Shown one piece after another: positions 8,228 through 18,094 of a stretch of DNA of 64,000 bases. Numbering within the stretch: the first letter of the stretch is position 1; every line of letters begins with the position of its first letter. The DNA is from Didymella arachidicola. Lineage: Eukaryota; Ascomycota; Dothideomycetes; Pleosporales; Didymellaceae. Under the pieces are notes generated by a model. That model was not told the origin of the DNA, searched no databases, and was given only the letters and a program-made list of their open reading frames with translations. Location: NCBI GenBank assembly GCA_016630955.3, contig CM050000.1, positions 1,329,902 through 1,393,901 of the forward strand, written 5' to 3'. Both the position numbers and the translations under genes were made by a program.

Positions 8228-8687
8228 CCTGTGACCAGCGGAAATCAGCGAGTGGATTGGTGGTGGATGACGTGGCTGTCGTACGCGACGCTTCCGACTC
8301 TTGCCCCTGTTCCTGCACCTGCAACACGGCCAGATCACGACGCGCGAAGACCTGCTCCCGACTCTCAATTTCTGCCAGCTCACGCTCAAGACGAGCAGCA
8401 TCTTCTTTGGCACGCAACAACGCTATACGCGTCTTACGCTTCTCTTCTTCAACTTTTTCCCATTCTTCTTCAGAAACAAAAAGACTGCACTCTGCATGGA
8501 CTGCGATACAGCCAGCGCAGCGACCAGTTGCAGTATCCACAAAGCAACGGAAGTTCTTTTCCTCACACCGCTTGCAGCGAAACACCATTTCCTTTGCTTC
8601 AGCACGCAGACGATCTGCACGCGCACGACGCGCTTCGGTAGACGACACCTTGCGAGGTGCACGAGATCTCGTTGATTCCTTAGGCAT
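8097..8687 (-). CDS. Antisense Zn(II)2Cys6 coiled-coil protein of element A
   Basis: A 196-residue protein on the strand opposite pol, starting MPK at 8687 just inside the 3' LTR. A basic N-terminus is followed by CKRCEEKNFRC and CAGC...C, that is CX2CX6CX8CX2CX6C. This is the fungal binuclear zinc cluster of GAL4-type DNA-binding proteins. A long charged heptad-like helix follows, then a hydrophobic/acidic tail with VDFLAGNPVDPVPYWP. Its last 131 bp overlap the pol 3' end antisense. Orthologues sit in the same place in A', B, C and E with the same MPK start and cluster, which argues for a real gene. A TATAAGTA lies about 54 bp upstream. Probable role: DNA-binding regulator or tether of the element (inference). 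Confidence 0.8.
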   Translation of the reverse strand: MPKESTRSRAPRKVSSTEARRARADRLRAEAKEMVFRCKRCEEKNFRCFVDTATGRCAGCIAVHAECSLFVSEEEWEKVEEEKRKTRIALLRAKEDAARLERELAEIESREQVFARRDLAVLQVQEQGQESEASRTTATSSTTNPLADFRWSQANDSSSGLLSDQLFVDFLAGNPVDPVPYWPQNFDTASATGDSS

Positions 8688-8800
8688 GGTCAGGGAGGAT
8701 GCGGAAACAAGAGGCGGCACGCCTTTGACACTATACTTATACCTACGACCTGATATGCGACCGCACGGCACGGAACAACGTTATCGAGGACGATAATCCT

Positions 8801-8815
8801 AGGAGGGGAGGATAG
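8801..8815 (+). other. Polypurine tract of element A
   Basis: A purine-rich run AGGAGGGGAGGATAG ends one base before the 3' LTR, the place where plus-strand DNA synthesis is primed. Equivalent tracts end at 25722 (B) and 53684 (E), and on the minus strand at 27352 (A') and 36432 (C). Confidence 0.8.
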
Positions 8816-9299
8816 TGTTACGATCACAGGAGAAGGGAAGCCACAAGTAGACGAACGGACTCTACTGCAGTAGTGCGGGGTGACGCATATGTGTCCCACA
8901 AGTCACGTGACTGGTATCCCGCCAAGCACAAGTATCCCGGAGACCACAGGTATCCCGGAGACCACAGGTATCCCGGAGACCACAGGTATCCCGGAGACCA
9001 CAGGTATCCCGGAGACTACAGGTACTCGGGATACAGGAATAGTATATAGTACGTAGGAACACAACTCTTACAGTTCGTGTTCAACCTAAGTTTCAATCTA
9101 CGATATTGGATCTCAACCAACCTTCGAGCTAGACAGTCTACTCTGTACTACTCATTGTTAACCCCCCTGCTTTCAAGACTGACAGATCATATCTGTACAC
9201 CTTATTGCAACCCCCACCTTGTGTCCCTGTTACTGTATTCATCCCTGAGAACCAACAGAACTAGTGCTTACGAGCTTTGCTTAAAGTACGACTTCAACA
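8816..9299 (+). repeat. 3' LTR of element A (484 bp)
   Basis: It matches 2190-2673 with no difference that I can see, including the 18-bp repeat array. It is followed by GTGGC, which belongs to a pogo-1 terminal repeat and not to the CAGAG target on the left. Confidence 0.95.
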
Positions 9300-9327
9300 G
9301 TGGCCCACTTACCCGTGAGGTACGTTA
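9300..9327 (-). repeat. Displaced terminal inverted repeat end of the intact pogo-1
   Basis: The sequence GTGGCCCACTTACCCGTGAG and its continuation is identical to the outer end of the pogo-1 terminus at 35796-35823. It includes GTGGC, the target duplicate of element A'. This is the missing outer end of the transposon at 33978-35823, moved 24 kb away and inverted. TA follows at 9328-9329. Confidence 0.88.
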
Positions 9328-9329
9328 TA

Positions 9330-9490
9330 CCTCTATACGCCTCCTATATTCTATAGCTACTTAATATTAGGTATTTTACCCCCCTAAAGTAGGTATATAA
9401 GAAGAATAGCTATATTAACTATATTAATAAAAAAGCCTTTCTAGTAATATTTCTAGAGATATATAATAGAGCTATATTAAAGAGTAAACA
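9330..9490 (+). pseudogene. RIP relic of a pogo-2 transposase, internal piece
   Basis: The AT-rich sequence aligns in plus orientation with intact pogo-2 around 45850-46010, for instance GCCTCCTATATTCTATAGC with GCCTCTCACATCCTGCAGC, differing almost only by C/T and G/A. The remaining pieces (35826-35962, 43159-43840, 44317-44420) are in minus orientation, so this piece has been inverted. Ordinary host sequence begins near 9491. Confidence 0.8.
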
Positions 9491-9850
9491 ATCAGACGGC
9501 ATTCCTGCATCAGGAAACTGATGGTCCCAATTTGGGTAACCCGGGCTCTCGCTTGACGATTGGCGCTAGTGCGTAAGAGGCAACCATTAAGAAAGCATGG
9601 GGTCGACTTCGCTCTTGATTTGACTTAATGGCTGCATTCTTACCTCGCGGCCGACATCTCACCTCCAACGCTCGTTCTATGCCTCGTACTGGGCGCGCAA
9701 ATCGCCTCCCCTGCGTCTCAGCTAGACCACGCTCATATTCACACCCACTCAAACAATCTTTAAATCAGAACGGTCTGATTGCGGCGAGGTTCGCGTTGGT
9801 ACAGTAGTCACGCACAAGTTAATCCCAACTCTCACGCCTTGATCGTCCCA
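9491..9850. other. Host intergenic sequence upstream of the Myb-like gene
   Basis: Base composition returns to about 50% GC. I see no convincing gene; presumably it holds the promoter of the next gene. Confidence 0.4.
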
Positions 9851-11661
9851 ATGAGATCTATAAAGGAGCGTCATTCAGGCGTAAGGGACTCCCTATCCTC
9901 ACGCACCATGATCTCAGATTCCCAACAGTCGATTGTTTTCATGCCCTACGATCCCCTTGCACCTAAAGGAAAGCGCAAAGCCAGAGAAAGCACTATGATG
10001 GCCATGCCGAGCATTTCCAAGTCGAACGACCCCCTCGTGGCAGAAGATTCTGGCATGGACAGAATCAGGTCTCCGTCTGAAGAAATGGAACAGCAGATAT
10101 GCAGTCCAGCACCTCCAGTGGACATGTCACACAGCAAGGAAAGATCGAGGTCGAACCTGTGTCAGCACTCCGTTGCAGTGTTAGAAAAGCTTGGCGATAC
10201 GGCGCCAGTGCTTCAAGGCAGCCACCAAGATGTGAATGCTGGTCCCGCGCCTGACGGTCGTGAAGGAGAGGGTTTACTCGATGCAGCAAACACGCAGCTC
10301 ATCGTGGAAGACTCCATTGAAGTCTTTCCTGGTGGGTGCCCGCTCTGACTTGGATAATGGCCGTAGCTGATCACTCTCTAGGTCCGCTTCAAACCGACTC
10401 AGATGCAGTCTGTAGCCTTGTCGATGTCGCCGATCGGCTTCAAAGGTGCAAGAGGGCTCGGTCGCATCCTGCTGACGCGGACATACCACTCTTGGGGGCT
10501 CCGTGTTCGAGCCCTCGACAATATTCAACCCACCTCCGGTCAGGCAAACGTAAGAAGCCTTCGAGAGGTGGTTGGATAGATACTGAGCCCACGGCTCCTT
10601 CAAAGTCACCAGCCCCCTGTCGAGGGAACGATCACTCTCAGGTCTTTTCCAGAGAGGAGATAGGCCACGGCGATAGCGACGTGAGCAATAGCGAATCCTC
10701 AGACCTAGAAGGTCGACCAGGAATCAACATCAAGAAGCAGCTGTTGCATGGCACGGTGCCTGTACCTCGTCCGAGAGTTGACCGGTATAGCACGACTGAA
10801 GTTTCAGAGATAGGAGAGAGTGCCAACGAAGACGACAGAGTTGACTCCGAGGTGGTCGAGGGCAGCAGAGTTAGCTCGGCTCTGCTCTACCGTCGACATA
10901 ACGAGGTGCTGTCGGCCGCGCCTCAGCAGTACCATCATAGTTCTATCGAGACACCGTGCCGAACCCGACCACCCTGCCGCGAAAAGCGCAGCATCACTGC
11001 CGTGAGAAAAAAACATCTTAGTCCTCACATAGTCCAGCCGAAGGCGAAGCGAGCCAGCATACGTACTATCAGAGATCTGGAACAACAGCGATGTGCATCA
11101 CTCCCGAGGGCGGTTGCGCCGTGTGATCCGATTGACGATCACAAGGCTCCTCGAGACCTCTTCGAGATCAGTGGGCTGTCTTCGCATTTCAAGCAAAACT
11201 CAGACACGGTGGTGGCGCATTTGCGGGCGCTGGAACCGCATTCTCTGACAGCGGGGTTGATCCCAGGCTTAGAAGCTTTCGGTTCTGAGTTTCAGACTGT
11301 TCACTGGGTTCAACGAACACAAGAGTCCTGGTTGCTTATCGGTTTTCGGGACCGCACTGAGCAAAACAGGGGTTCCATAGGCTCCGAGTCAGGGTCGCAT
11401 ACCAGTTTCTCGCGAGATCCCACTGATCTTGAGCCGGGCCGTGTCAGAGATAGCAGCGTAGAGGATGACCATCACGATGCGGATGGTGTCCGTGGTCTGT
11501 CATCACGCGAGCCCTGGAAAAAGTCTGATGACTATAGACTTCTCTCTTACATTGAAAAAGAGCGATTACCCTGGGACGAGGTATTCGAGCGTTTTCCTAG
11601 CCGATCAGCAGGCGCTGTGAGAACACACTATCACAACTTGCTCAAAAAAAAGAAACGATAG
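9851..11661 (+). CDS. Myb/SANT-like DNA-binding protein, two exons
   Basis: Two open frames join across a 50-bp intron (10332-10381: GTGGGT, branch-like GCTGATC, acceptor TCTCTAG). Splicing keeps frame and gives about 586 residues. Most of the protein is low-complexity, Ser- and charge-rich and probably disordered. The only recognisable domain is at the C-terminus (about 535-582): EPWKKSDDYRLLSYIEKE ... WDEVFERFPSRSAGAVRTHY, a SANT/Myb-like helix-turn-helix ending in a Lys tail that could be a nuclear signal. The start could be the ATG at 9851 or the one at 9908. Function unknown beyond probable nuclear DNA binding. It is the first gene of the host island between A and B. Confidence 0.65.
10332..10381 (+). 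other. Intron in the Myb/SANT-like gene
   Basis: GTGGGT donor, TCTCTAG acceptor and a GCTGATC branch-like motif a few bases upstream of the acceptor. Its removal fuses the frame ending Val-Phe-Pro to the frame continuing Pro-Leu-Gln without a stop. The length of 50 bp is normal for ascomycetes. Confidence 0.6.
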
Positions 11662-11930
11662 CATAGATCCTGCCACGAGTGGCATTCTGGATATGGGTAT
11701 CGAATCAAGTGAAGAAACACCTAATGCCAGCTTGTCTTATGTCTCGCTTTTGTGCAGCCTCCCTTGCACCACCTTGAGTCCGCATCTTCCTCCATCATCT
11801 AGCCCCGTCCCAACCAGGTTCAGCAGGTCGAGATTTGTCAGCCCAGGTGGGCCGCTCAGGTACTGCCACATACTGAGCGCGAGAGCGATTGACGAATCGT
11901 GCAAATCTATCACCCTAGTAATCTGGTCCA

Positions 11931-12880
11931 TCAGGAGTATTCGTCTTCGTCGAGATCATCGATGACCCCTTCCCCACTATTCGAAGAGCCCATCCCTCCC
12001 TTCACCTTCTCTCTCTCTTGAGGTGCGACTTTGACCAAAGCTCCTCGAGCTGTTAGGATCAAACCGTTGCGGCAATTGAAGTCATGCGAGGCTCCACTCT
12101 GCAGCGCTTCTACATCTACATAATTAACCAGCTTCTGATCTAGCAGCTCCCCCGCTTTCTTGGTCGAAACCTATACAATGCTATAAGTAAGCTCAGCCTT
12201 GCTTCTATCTGGCCTGGGCGCTCTTTTTGCGGCGTAGTCGATGTAGAATTCAAGGGGCCCGCGATATGGTAATGTGGTCCGCGCGTGGATACGATGCTTC
12301 TCGTTTGCGGGACACCCTCAAGAAAGTCTGCAAGGCTACTCACATCAGACTGGCGGCGAGTTATTTGGGGCCTACGTTGTGAATGTGGTTGTGTCGCACA
12401 TTGGCCAGACAGGACAATCTTAGGAAATCCATCTTCTTCTGTTGTAATAGTACTTTTCGTGTAAAGTTCTGGAAACGCCCTCCCCGTCTTCTGAGGAAGA
12501 GGCTGTTCCTGGATCCTCGTGTGTTATTGATTGTTTCCAAAAGTTGGCGGTGGCGTTGGTCGAGGAGTTGTTTGCGGATACTTCCTTCTGTTCTCTCATT
12601 TCTATCGAAGCTGATGTATGCGCGCAAAGTGCATGTCGAGCTGCCTAGCTAGCATTGGCTGACTCCTGTCGACGAAGAAATTGGTATGTCGCTAGGAAGG
12701 CCGTGTAAGGTAGCCTTGAGAAACTCCTCCGAGCGAGCACTCGCGCACATTTCCTTGCGACTCCTCCAGAACTTCACAGCTGGCTGTGCGACAAATCTCG
12801 GAAGTGGCATTGCATACCCTCATGATGTTATTCTCAACCTCTCGAATGTACTGGTTGTACACAGGAGCTCATCCGAGGTA
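11931..12880 (-). CDS. Possible multi-exon or decayed gene, unresolved
   Basis: The minus strand holds several protein-like stretches with no stop but in changing frames. A terminal exon from about 12172 to 11931 encodes STKKAGELLDQKLVNYVDVE and ends DLDEDEYS. It can be spliced in frame to an upstream stretch containing SSLADFLEGVPQTRSI by removing an intron with donor GTATCC and acceptor TGTATAG. Farther upstream, near 12700-12870, a Cys-rich stretch contains NNIMRVCNATSEICR. I could not build a full model or find a start, and I recognise no family. It may be a pseudogene. Confidence 0.3.
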
Positions 12881-13660
12881 TCCTTAAAACCGCAGGGGCG
12901 GTGCATGTTTCGCGTACGGTACGTTTGCCGTGTCAGTCTTTGCTAGGACTGTTTATCCGACGTCTGAGTTACAACATGCGATTTCGAGTAGTGGCGCCGG
13001 TGGTCGTTTGGGTTTGCACCGCGAGGCGTTGGAGGCTCTGCTGTTCTGTCAGACCGTTAGTGTTCGCAGGAACTCTTCAAGCTTGAATGACTCCGAGATT
13101 ACTTCACACGATGATAGATCGCTGCAAGCTGCAGAGTGAAAACCCAGAAGCGTGGGATGGAGGTAATAATGGGTAAGATACAACAGTGGCAGGCTGTTGC
13201 GGCTCGAGAGACACCGCGCCGCAGCGCGGGGAGTATGTATCGTCGCTATCAGAGATTTTACGCTCCATCGCGAAAGTACGTCCAAGTGGTGTACTCGCGC
13301 TTCGGGATCCCCCACAAGAGAGTTTTGTGATGTGATGGGCAGGGTGGGCCTGAGCCGAACATAAAGCTCCTGCCAGCTGATGGGCGATCATCACGTGGCG
13401 ATAAGCAGCTCCTATCGTGGCAAGGTAAGGGGGGTGGGGCGTGCTATCCGGCGAAATATCGGTCTTGCATGCGAAAACCAATCAACAAGAGATAGTTTGT
13501 TGTCGACAGGTCCAAAAGCCCTCCGCTCTCGCTGAAGTCACAAACTTCATGATCTGTCGCATCTCTGGTTAAGAGCGCCCGCAACTATCGGATTTCCAAT
13601 TCCGCCTGCCAAAACGTTCAGACTTGCCGCGCCTGGTTCGATTGGCTTTGATCAGAAGTC
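12881..13660. other. Intergenic sequence, no gene seen
   Basis: Moderate GC and several short open frames on both strands, none with a domain, a coherent start or a splice-compatible neighbour. It is probably the promoter region of the F-box gene at its right end. Confidence 0.4.
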
Positions 13661-14740
13661 ATGAGCGTCCCGTCCACAAACTCGTCGAGAGAGCGCATCC
13701 CGGGATTTCATGCCCAGACAGCTTGTGCGCTTCGGCCAGAAGATACCAATACCATTATACGGGTCAGCGCCTATCACCGTAAGGACTTTGATCTCGCAGT
13801 CATATGGTTCTCGCCACGCGCACACGCGTGCATGCTCACGTCCACATCGCCCATCTTAAGCAAGCCGACTGCTGCATGTGGAAAACTCGACGTCTTGCCT
13901 CTCGAACTTGTCAACAATATCTGTCTAGAGCTAGACATTGCGTCATTACTCCGCTTCCGCCAGGTCAATTCTCGAGCACGACAGATAGTCGGTGCCCTTC
14001 ACGAATATCGCATCGTCTCGACACATGCGATCAGTCCCTTGTGTGCACTGTTGCGATCAGGATTGGCCGCTACTGTCACATTATCGGACTTCTATCAACT
14101 TCTCCGTACGCAGAGCTGTTCGCTCTGCAGAAGCGAATACGGTGATCTTGTTCACCTGCCCCTTTGGATTCGATGTTGCTCAAGTTGCCTCAGACAAGAT
14201 TCAACCAGGATTCGCGTTGCGACCCTAAATACCGTCAAGCGGGTTCTCAAGCTATCAAGAAAGTCGCTTGCGAGGCTTTCAAAACTTACGACTATACCGG
14301 GTATATACACAATGGAAGAGCGCCCACACTCGAGGCGCGTGACCATTGTTTCAATAGTATCCGCCTTATCAGCATATCGCGAAGAACATGCTGGAGTCGA
14401 AGCGTCAGAAGCCATAGTCAAGCAACTCAACACGCAACCGAGTCTCGCTTTTATGGCTTGCTGTGCGTTACCAAGTTTCAATTCCAAAACTGGCCAAGCT
14501 CAGAATGGATTGTCCTGTGCCGGCTGTCAAGTTGCTGTAGAGGAAGGTATTACTACCTTCACGGGGGCTTGGGCTGGCGAGATTCGCGATGCTGTTTATT
14601 CACATGACGGTTTCCTAGAGCACTTTACCCACTGTGAACAAGCCCAGCTGTTGTGGACTAGCAGTGATGGTGGAACAAGACAGCCTCCAAAGCTGCCCTA
14701 CAGCTGTCGAAAAGGCGGCTATTTTAGGCACAGAGAGTAA
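13661..14740 (+). CDS. F-box domain protein
   Basis: A single-exon gene of 359 residues. An F-box lies at about residues 78-112 (DVLPLELVNNICLELDIASL followed by LRFRQVNSRAR), which would bind Skp1 and make this a substrate receptor of an SCF ubiquitin ligase. The remainder is lineage-specific, with CSLC...CCSSC (about 151-175) and CAGC near residue 285, a layout common in the large F-box families of Dothideomycetes. The substrate is unknown. The codon pattern is host-like and there are no RIP-type stops. Confidence 0.82.
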   Translation: MSVPSTNSSRERIPGFHAQTACALRPEDTNTIIRVSAYHRKDFDLAVIWFSPRAHACMLTSTSPILSKPTAACGKLDVLPLELVNNICLELDIASLLRFRQVNSRARQIVGALHEYRIVSTHAISPLCALLRSGLAATVTLSDFYQLLRTQSCSLCRSEYGDLVHLPLWIRCCSSCLRQDSTRIRVATLNTVKRVLKLSRKSLARLSKLTTIPGIYTMEERPHSRRVTIVSIVSALSAYREEHAGVEASEAIVKQLNTQPSLAFMACCALPSFNSKTGQAQNGLSCAGCQVAVEEGITTFTGAWAGEIRDAVYSHDGFLEHFTHCEQAQLLWTSSDGGTRQPPKLPYSCRKGGYFRHRE

Positions 14741-14903
14741 ATATCGGTGTTACCTTGGAGGTCAAAATTCACAAATGGTCTCTTTCTTTATCAAAGTGTT
14801 CAGCTGTAGATGTACCGGAAATGACGTCTCATGATGTGATCGACATTGAGGCATCAGGAACCTCTCACATTTGTAGCTTTGATACAAAGTGTCGGCAAAA
14901 GCG

Positions 14904-15110
14904 TCAAGCTGCGTCACCATTTTGATCGTAGTACTTGACTGGCGCATCTGGTTTGACGAGGTGCTTTGAACAATAGTTGGCTGAGTCCTTGCCAAACCTC
15001 TTCTCTATTGGTTGGCACTTCACATTAGTGCCCTGCCGTCCCTCGCACTGGACGAATTCCATCTCTTTTCTGCAGCCACATGTGTATTGGATAAAGTAGG
15101 ACGTGCACAT
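14904..15110 (-). CDS. Small Cys-rich fungal protein
   Basis: A 68-residue protein starting at the ATG at 15110: MCTSYFIQYTCGCRKEMEF, with further cysteines spaced through the chain and SANYCSKHLVKPDAPVKYYD near the end. The even Cys/His distribution and well-formed ends look like a genuine short gene of a widespread fungal hypothetical family. It has no signal peptide, so the cysteines more likely bind zinc than form disulfides. Convergent with the F-box gene. Function unknown. Confidence 0.6.
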   Translation of the reverse strand: MCTSYFIQYTCGCRKEMEFVQCEGRQGTNVKCQPIEKRFGKDSANYCSKHLVKPDAPVKYYDQNGDAA

Positions 15111-15310
15111 TCTCTATTCGCTTTGTAGAGTTTAGTGTCTTTCTTGCATGTTACAGGGTAGATTATTCACTCTTTTGTATCCCTTTGAGGTTCTACTGCA
15201 CTAGTAGCGGAAAGTCTCGGTTGGCTTTGATCGCAGGACTGTTATCGGTAGTTAGAAATGATGTCTACTTGTACTAGATATTGGAGATGCCCGATATATA
15301 TACTTTGATT

Positions 15311-15342
15311 GCCCCCCCCCCCCCCCACACACACACACACAC
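15311..15342 (+). repeat. Poly-C / (CA)n microsatellite
   Basis: A run of about 17 C followed directly by about eight CA units. Confidence 0.95.
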
Positions 15343-15944
15343 TTTTGCCATTTTCCCCCAAACAGCTCCATGCTTCAATCGTATAGGTTCATCATTAGGT
15401 CGATCAAACGGTTACGAAGAAAGGAAAGCCAATCAAATACCACACTCCGTCGGGACAATAGGCGCAGAGATGATCGGACGTGAGCATTGAAAGTAAGCGC
15501 TAGACTCCGCCGTAACTTTGATCTAAACGGGGGTTGCTAGTTATTGACATACCAGATGCTCTCCTTCTGCAGATCCCGGCGCCAAAGTCGCATCGATAAT
15601 CGTTCTGCGAATCTATGTATTGGTCAATGTGGTGTTATCGCACGGGAACTTTACGCGCGCGCGTGCTGCGCGCGGGCCTATTCGCCAAAGACAGCCATAT
15701 GTGGTGTGGTGGCGTTTGTAGCACATCTACAGTATCCACCAAGCATTGTTAACCAACAGCAAGATCCACTTTTGTAAGCATATCAAGCACCCTAGGTGTC
15801 ACGGTACTTCTTCTGTAGGCCCCCTTTCATACGTTGACAATGTCAACGTACTCCGGTACCTTATCGCTCGCACAGCTTACTCTATTTAGTGTCAGTCCTT
15901 AATCTTCGAAAATTCCTGAGTATCAAGAAGGGAAATATCGAACG
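15343..15944. other. Intergenic sequence, no gene seen
   Basis: No supported coding region. A GCGCGC-rich stretch at about 15653-15678 is the only compositional feature. Confidence 0.4.
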
Positions 15945-16784
15945 ATGCATTCGGACCAAACTGCCATGACTCCTTTTGTACTATCCATGGAGGTTGATGA
16001 CGACAACGAGGACGAAAGTGAATATCGGATTCGGATCGGCAATAAAGTCAAATACCTTAAGATCGCGCCAGCCACCTTCGACAGAGTTACCTTATCCTTT
16101 CCTCTCGCATCACTGCCATCACTGCTCTGGGATAGCGACGATTGGACTGTCGCACACATCTCTCGAGACGTTGTGTCCGGCGGCTTGAAAACTTTACTTT
16201 CGACACAGCAGGTGGCAAGCGTTCAGAACGTGTGGCACAGTACGCAAATTGACGTTCTGGATCTAGAGAGAGTGGAACGCTTGACAGCAACTGCCTTTGA
16301 GGCTGTGATTTCTACGACATCCTCGACTCCGCAGGCGGCAACCCTACCTCCACATTGGTCCAGAATAGTCGCAAAGATTGCACGATTTGAGTGGGAAATC
16401 CCTCGTGTCGAGCGGGAAACTCGAGCATACCAACTGCTACAGCAGAAGAATTCAGACCTTGCGCCACAATTCCTAGGTCACATTCGAGAGGGAGATCGAG
16501 TGATAGGCTTCCTACTTGAGAAGTTGGAAGGCAGGAGGCATGCAGTCATCTCTGATCTACACGATTGTGAGATGGCCCTGGGGAGACTTCACAACCTTGG
16601 TGTTCTACACGGTGACGTGAACCGACATAATTTCCTTGTCAGTCATAATGGGATCAAGCTCATTGATTTTGAGCGTTCCCAAGAAAATGCCTCAGAACTA
16701 TCGAAAACATTGGAAATGCAGAGCCTACAAGATGAGCTTGACGACCGGTCTGGAAAAGGTGCGGGGTTTGTGTTCAGTAGCTAG
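15945..16784 (+). CDS. Protein-kinase-like / aminoglycoside phosphotransferase-like protein
   Basis: A 279-residue single-exon gene. The C-terminal half carries a kinase-fold catalytic loop, LHGDVNRHNFLV (H222, D224, N228), followed by KLIDFE (about 238-243) in place of DFG. A possible ATP-binding Glu-rich strand comes earlier (IGFLLEKLEG). The compact fold resembles the fungal APH/RIO-like families. The N-terminal half (acidic, MEVDDDNEDESEYRIRIGN) is typical of fungal proteins often misnamed alpha-galactosidase A. Substrate unknown; a small-molecule or protein kinase is possible. The catalytic residues are intact, so I treat it as functional. Confidence 0.68.
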   Translation: MHSDQTAMTPFVLSMEVDDDNEDESEYRIRIGNKVKYLKIAPATFDRVTLSFPLASLPSLLWDSDDWTVAHISRDVVSGGLKTLLSTQQVASVQNVWHSTQIDVLDLERVERLTATAFEAVISTTSSTPQAATLPPHWSRIVAKIARFEWEIPRVERETRAYQLLQQKNSDLAPQFLGHIREGDRVIGFLLEKLEGRRHAVISDLHDCEMALGRLHNLGVLHGDVNRHNFLVSHNGIKLIDFERSQENASELSKTLEMQSLQDELDDRSGKGAGFVFSS

Positions 16785-16984
16785 GATAAGTATCGCGCCC
16801 GTTCCTTAAGCGCTAAGGTCGATGTATCTGGCAATAATTCAGAGATGCCGCTCCTTTGCATGCTTCGTTGCTGTAAAGGCGCTTCGGTATGCACGTGCAT
16901 TCTGATTGTATTCGTGCGTGGAATGCTGCGATCGGACAGAAACAACGCGGCATTGGCGTCCAATAACCCATCCTCTTGAAGTCT

Positions 16985-18094
16985 GACGTGCATCGGCGGT
17001 GAGGTGGAGGCGATTCGGGCCGTCCGAGTCTTGCGCCTAACCAGTCGTGTCTCCTACATCGCCTCTTGTGACAGAAAGGAAGTAGTAGACAGTCGTGGGG
17101 TCGTGAGGGATGTGCAAGGCGATGGTCGCCTCGCCAGTGCGCACACAGCCGTATGCCACGCCCATCTGGAGCATATAGCTGTACGCCTGCGTGATCACCG
17201 CGGCCATCAGTCGGCGAAAACGGTCTCAAGAGCTCTCATTCTCACGGTGCTGCACGACCTCGTCGAGATCCATATCATCCAAGCCTTCGTAGATACAGCC
17301 AAGCGGTATCTTGTGTGGCGCTTTGTACTCTACAAGGAAGGCATCGACACGCTTGTCGTCGCTCGTATTGTAGACGCAGAACTGGTCGGCTCGAGCACGG
17401 GAAGGGCTCGACGTTTCGTTTCGGACGGCGTCTGTGGGGTTCACCGGACTGATGAGTCAGTTTTTGCCTGCAGGCGCGGTGACCTTCTTCACCCAAAGCC
17501 AGACACCGAGAGCTGCTGCATAGCCTCCTCTATCCCTTCCTCCGGGCCGAGCGTGTTGGCGTGATTTTCGAAGCTTACAGCACCGCGCAGGCCGAACTTT
17601 CGCCTGAGGCTGCGGTCGCTGCACATCTCCCTGATGATGTGAGACACAGGGTCGTCGACCGTCAATCGTTGGAAGAAGTGCAGGTCTTGCTCAGAGCCCA
17701 GCTCTCTCTGCTGGATAGTACGTCCAGACACGCTCAGGGCATGCAGTGAATGGAAGAGCTGCCTCTCAACAAAGTCTGAGCTCATCAGGGTATTCCATAT
17801 CTCCTCGTGTTGTGAGGCGAAGTCTGTCCAGGCACGAAGCCGCTCGGGTCGGGGTTTCTTCTTGGCGTTCGCAGGGTCGCCTTGTGTTGACAAGGTTGCA
17901 TCGGTCTGGACGACGAGGTTCGAATGGAGATAGACATGGCAGGCGTCGAGGTACTCAGGCAGGGTCGTATCACGAGTTCTTGCTTCCGCGTCGTCTCGCG
18001 CTAGCTCTGCATTTTCGCGTCTGCGCTGCTCTTCTTCGCGTCTGCGCTGTTCTTCGAGATACAGCTGCTTGTAGTCGGGCGTTCGTTCAGCCAT
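16985..18094 (-). pseudogene. Broken gene for a fungal protein with an EYK nuclease-like motif
   Basis: It starts at the ATG at 18094 (MAERTPDYKQLYLEEQRRR), a charged coiled coil. About 200 residues on, a 44-bp intron (17449-17492, donor GTGAAG, branch CTGAC, acceptor ATCAG) leads in frame to DQFCVYNTSDDKRVDAFLVE and YKAPHK. The D...E-x-K arrangement there resembles a PD-(D/E)XK nuclease core (inference). Coding sense continues past two in-frame stops. One is TGA at 17226-17228 (before DRFRRLMAAVITQAYSYM). The other is TAG at 17037-17039, where a Trp codon is expected (TTG*AQDSDGPNRLHL). TGG to TAG is the RIP type of change. Homology fades below about 16985. Confidence 0.7.
17449..17492 (-). 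other. Predicted 44-bp intron of the pseudogene
   Basis: On the minus strand it starts GTGAAG and ends CTGACTCATCAG. Removal joins the frame ending Ser-Gly-Phe-Gly to Pro-Val-Asn-Pro-Thr. It is at the short end for ascomycete introns but has a well-formed branch point. Confidence 0.5.

Larger units (their letters stand above)
2190..9299 (+). mobile_element. Ty3/gypsy chromovirus A, full length
   Basis: A 7110-bp element with identical-looking 484-bp LTRs that begin TG and end CA, gag, pol, an antisense Zn2Cys6 gene, a polypurine tract and a putative self-primed PBS. Its two flanks do not match each other: CAGAG on the left, GTGGC on the right. They match the flanks of the inverted copy A' (26868-33977) crosswise, the mark of recombination between A and A'. 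All ORFs are open and the LTRs show no obvious differences, so the insertion is young and was not hit by RIP. Confidence 0.96.

Noticed and set aside
8690..9062. Short ORFs in the LTRs, such as the one reading Leu-Arg-Asp-Thr-Cys-Gly repeatedly
   Set aside because: Translation of the 18-bp U3 array; not a protein gene.
17004..17564. Plus-strand ORF of 186 codons
   Set aside because: Shadow of the minus-strand pseudogene, which has a splice site and recognisable motifs.
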